Under the pieces are notes generated by a model that saw nothing but the letters and a program-made list of their open reading frames with translations, was not told the origin of the DNA and searched no databases. From positions 1,054,001 to 1,118,000 of the forward strand of contig NZ_CP035291.1 in assembly GCF_006094395.1 (NCBI RefSeq): a DNA stretch of 64,000 nt, given 5' to 3'. This stretch comes from Staphylococcus haemolyticus (GTDB taxonomy: Bacteria > Bacillota > Bacilli > Staphylococcales > Staphylococcaceae). Position numbers and translations under genes: made by a program. Positions 61,317 through 64,000 of this stretch are shown piece by piece. How positions within the stretch are numbered: the first letter of the stretch is position 1; every line of letters starts with the position of its first letter.

Positions 61317-62726
61317 ATGTGGAAAGAAAAAGTTCAAGAATATGAAGGTCAAATTATCGATGATTTGAAAGGTCTGCTTTCAATTGAGAGTGTCAGAGAT
61401 GATTCAAAAGCATCTGATGAAACTCCAGTTGGTCCTGGACCACGACAAGCACTCGATTATATGTACGAAATTGCACAAAGAGATGGTTTTTCTACCCATG
61501 ATGTAGATCACATTGCAGGCAGAATTGAAGCGGGCAAGGGTGACGATGTATTAGGCGTTTTATGCCACGTTGATGTTGTACCCGCCGGAGATGGTTGGGA
61601 TTCAGACCCATTTAACCCAGTTGTAACTGATGATGCAATTATTGCTAGAGGTACGTTAGATGATAAAGGCCCTACAATAGCTGCTTATTATGCAGTTAAA
61701 ATTTTAAATGACATGAAAGTTGATTGGAAGAAACGTATTCATATCATTATAGGTACGGATGAAGAATCCGATTGGAAATGTACTGAAAGATATTTCCAAA
61801 CTGAAGAAATGCCTACATTAGGATTTGCACCGGATGCAGAATTTCCAGCTATTCATGGTGAAAAAGGTATAACAACTTTCGATTTAGTCCAAAATAGCAC
61901 TTCTGAAGACCAAGATGAACCAGATTATGAATTAATATCGTTTGAATCTGGACAACGTTATAATATGGTGCCAGATCATGCACAAGCTAGAGTATTTGTA
62001 AAAGAAAATATGACAGACGTTGTACAACATTTTGAACACTACTTAGACCAACATAAATTACAAGGTGAGAGTGTTGTTGATAGTGGTGAGTTAGTTTTAA
62101 CGCTTGAAGGTAAAGCTGTTCATGGTATGGACCCTTCATTAGGAGTTAATGCTGGTTTATATTTATTAGATTTCATATCAACATTAAATTTAAATCAAAC
62201 GGCAAGAGAGTTTGTAGACTTTAGTAATCGTTATCTTCATGAATCACACTTTGGTGAGAAAATGGGTATGAAATTCCATACGGACGTCATGGGTGATGTA
62301 ACAACAAATGTTGGTATAATTTCTTACGATAACAAACAAGGTGGACGTTTTGGCATAAACTTACGCTATCCTCAAAAATTTGAGTTTGAAGAAGCAATAC
62401 AACGATTTACAAAAGAAATTAAAGCATATGGATTTGACCTTGAATTAGGAAAAGTTCAACAACCTCATTTTGTAGACAAAAATGATCCATTTGTACAAAA
62501 ATTAGTTAAAGCTTATAGAAATCAAACTGGTGATATGTCTGAACCATATACAATAGGTGGGGGAACATATGCTAGAAATCTTGATAAAGGTGTAGCGTTT
62601 GGGGCTATGTTTGAAGATTCAGAGGATTTAATGCATCAAAAGAATGAGTATATTACTAAAAAACAATTGTTCAACGCGACAAGTATCTATTTAGAAGCAA
62701 TTTATTCACTATGTGTGGAGGGATAA
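61317..62726 (+). CDS. pepV: Dipeptidase PepV (M20 family)
   Basis: A 469-aa cytosolic zinc dipeptidase. Seen: metal ligands in [15 protein letters not shown] (His), RGTLDDKGP (bridging Asp) and [12 protein letters not shown] (Glu pair), a dimerisation/lid domain with KAVHGMDPS, and a C-terminal [10 protein letters not shown] motif. Start ATG follows AAAAGGAAG. Only 3 nt separate it from dat, so they form an operon, as in other staphylococci. Both touch peptide and D-amino acid turnover. Confidence 0.93.
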   Translation: MWKEKVQEYEGQIIDDLKGLLSIESVRDDSKASDETPVGPGPRQALDYMYEIAQRDGFSTHDVDHIAGRIEAGKGDDVLGVLCHVDVVPAGDGWDSDPFNPVVTDDAIIARGTLDDKGPTIAAYYAVKILNDMKVDWKKRIHIIIGTDEESDWKCTERYFQTEEMPTLGFAPDAEFPAIHGEKGITTFDLVQNSTSEDQDEPDYELISFESGQRYNMVPDHAQARVFVKENMTDVVQHFEHYLDQHKLQGESVVDSGELVLTLEGKAVHGMDPSLGVNAGLYLLDFISTLNLNQTAREFVDFSNRYLHESHFGEKMGMKFHTDVMGDVTTNVGIISYDNKQGGRFGINLRYPQKFEFEEAIQRFTKEIKAYGFDLELGKVQQPHFVDKNDPFVQKLVKAYRNQTGDMSEPYTIGGGTYARNLDKGVAFGAMFEDSEDLMHQKNEYITKKQLFNATSIYLEAIYSLCVEG

Positions 62727-62729
62727 TCT

Positions 62730-63578
62730 ATGACAAAAGTTTTTATTAACGGCGAATTTATCGACCAAAATGAAGCTAAAGTATCTTATGAAGACCGTGG
62801 TTATGTATTTGGTGATGGAATTTATGAATACATTAGAGCATATGATGGGAAATTATTTACAGTAACAGAACACTTTGAACGATTTATTAGAAGTGCAAGT
62901 GAAATTCAATTAGATTTAGGCTATACTGTCGAAGAATTAATTGATGTAGTTAGAGAATTATTAAAGGTAAATAATATTCAAAATGGTGGTATCTATATTC
63001 AAGCTACGCGTGGTGTAGCACCAAGAAATCACTCGTTCCCAACTCCAGAAGTAAAGCCAGTTATTATGGCATTTGCTAAAAGTTATGACCGTCCATATGA
63101 TGATTTAGAAAATGGTATTAATGCAGCTACTGTTGAAGATATTAGATGGTTACGTTGTGATATTAAAAGTTTAAACCTTCTAGGAAATGTACTTGCAAAG
63201 GAATATGCGGTTAAATACAATGCTGGTGAAGCAATTCAACATAGAGGGGAAACTGTTACAGAAGGCGCTTCTAGTAATGTATATGCGATTAAAGATGGTG
63301 CTATTTATACGCATCCCGTTAATAATTACATTTTAAATGGTATTACTCGTAAGGTTATTAAATGGATTTCTGAAGATGAAGATATTCCTTTTAAAGAAGA
63401 AACATTCACTGTTGAATTCTTAAAAAATGCTGATGAAGTCATTGTTTCTAGTACATCTGCTGAAGTGACACCAGTTGTTAAGATTGATGGTGAACAAGTT
63501 GGTGACGGTAAGGTAGGTCCTGTGACTCGTCAATTACAAGAAGGCTTTAATAAATATATTGAATCTAGAAGTAGTTAA
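62730..63578 (+). CDS. dat: D-alanine aminotransferase Dat
   Basis: PLP enzyme interconverting D-alanine and 2-oxoglutarate with D-glutamate and pyruvate, supplying D-Glu/D-Ala for cell wall. Seen: [17 protein letters not shown] start of fold type IV, PLP Lys146 in [24 protein letters not shown] and NGITRKV. 282 aa, normal. Downstream partner of pepV. Confidence 0.95.
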   Translation: MTKVFINGEFIDQNEAKVSYEDRGYVFGDGIYEYIRAYDGKLFTVTEHFERFIRSASEIQLDLGYTVEELIDVVRELLKVNNIQNGGIYIQATRGVAPRNHSFPTPEVKPVIMAFAKSYDRPYDDLENGINAATVEDIRWLRCDIKSLNLLGNVLAKEYAVKYNAGEAIQHRGETVTEGASSNVYAIKDGAIYTHPVNNYILNGITRKVIKWISEDEDIPFKEETFTVEFLKNADEVIVSSTSAEVTPVVKIDGEQVGDGKVGPVTRQLQEGFNKYIESRSS

Positions 63579-63598
63579 TTCATTAAAATAATTAATTG

Positions 63599-63646
63599 AA
63601 GAGCGTACTAATTCTTAAAAGATAGAATTTTAGTACGTTCTTTTTT
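63599..63646 (+). terminator. Terminator of pepV-dat
   Basis: AGAGCGTACTAA pairs with TTAGTACGTTCT, followed by TTTTTATTT. Confidence 0.88.
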
Positions 63647-63711
63647 ATTTTTCAGTGTGAATAAATTAAATGAATTAAATTAAAAATACTCAGTTTAAAG
63701 ATATGAAAATG

Positions 63712-63780
63712 TGTTATAATGAAACCAAAAGATTGAATCGAATTTTAGCAAGTATCGACTAGTAAAATGTATCTTTTTGT
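63712..63780 (+). promoter_or_regulatory. Extended -10 promoter and possible hairpin leader at the right edge
   Basis: TGTTATAAT (extended -10, hexamer 63715-63720) is followed at the expected start by CAAAAGAT (63726), which can pair with ATCTTTTTG (63771), and ATTTTA with TAAAAT inside. No gene follows before the window ends. The remaining 63781-64000 is AT-rich with nothing I can name. Confidence 0.35.
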
Positions 63781-64000
63781 TTCTCATTTTCAGTTGAAAA
63801 AGAAGGCTAAAAATTATAAAATCAACATTGAGTGATAAAAGAGACGTATTTATTTAAATAAGTGTTAGGGGACAATAACATATTATTTAAAATTATGACT
63901 TATATGTAAAAACATAACTATTTTGAAATAAATAATCTATTTTCCAACAAATGATTATAATAAATTAGAATATATGGCTCTTGAAAACTATATTTCTCGA

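Overview
This window is a low-GC Firmicute chromosome segment that I read as Staphylococcus. The reasons are rot, sigS with its partner ecfX, traP, sagB, ecsAB, the coproporphyrin-type heme genes hemE-hemH-hemY, and two giant YSIRK/LPXTG surface proteins with DUF1542 repeats next to leuS. Gene order broadly follows the S. aureus chromosome, but several proteins (TraP, Rot) clearly diverge from S. aureus. A coagulase-negative species is likely, with S. haemolyticus or a close relative as my best guess (inference only). No prophage, plasmid, CRISPR or resistance island is visible. The only mobile element is one complete ISL3-family insertion sequence with an 8-bp target duplication.

Layout. 1-5.6 kb: prsA foldase lipoprotein, two small membrane proteins, hit, the ABC exporter ecsAB, and traP. 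5.8-9.3 kb: heme operon hemE-hemH-hemY. 9.4-11.1 kb: an RBBP9-type hydrolase-like protein without the usual serine, then tRNA genes (fMet, Asp, Phe, His, Gly, Asn, Glu, then Ser). 11.2-11.7 kb: two tandem, promoter- and terminator-bounded short transcription units sharing an identical 40-nt core. These are candidate small RNAs or micropeptides and are the most novel-looking element here. 11.8-15.8 kb: menE-menC, yidD, a Nudix hydrolase and an alpha/beta hydrolase. 15.8-19 kb: pckA (with a cre site) diverging from metK (with a SAM-I riboswitch). 19-26.4 kb: NERD protein, aldo/keto reductase, two CrcB fluoride channels, transaldolase, the sigS-ecfX locus and sagB.

26.5-28 kb holds the ISL3-family element and, beside it, an unlisted 25-residue hydrophobic peptide gene. 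28.2-33.5 kb holds an FAD/NAD(P)-binding protein and the FMN-riboswitch-controlled riboflavin operon ribD-ribE-ribBA-ribH. 33.6-39.5 kb carries proline dehydrogenase (with a cre site), a serine-less lysophospholipase-like protein, rot, the tRNA-modification pair mnmM/mnmL and an MFS transporter. 39.5-42.5 kb holds a T-box-controlled leuS and a rhodanese.

42.7-56.6 kb is two tandem paralogous SasC-like adhesin genes. Each is broken by a single missing base in an A-run, so that the LPXTG anchor lies in the -1 frame. In the first gene the break coincides exactly with an A AAA AAG heptamer, the dnaX-type -1 slippery sequence. The second gene carries 16 near-identical 231-bp units. 56.7-63.6 kb holds a BaiN/HI0933-type flavoprotein, MurJ-family flippase, RsuA-family pseudouridine synthase, a YtxH-type protein, pepV and dat.

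Taken together the window is mostly core housekeeping (heme, menaquinone, riboflavin, SAM, tRNA charging and modification), with staphylococcal regulators (Rot, SigS/EcfX, TraP). Surface-adhesion variation is concentrated in one 14-kb block.
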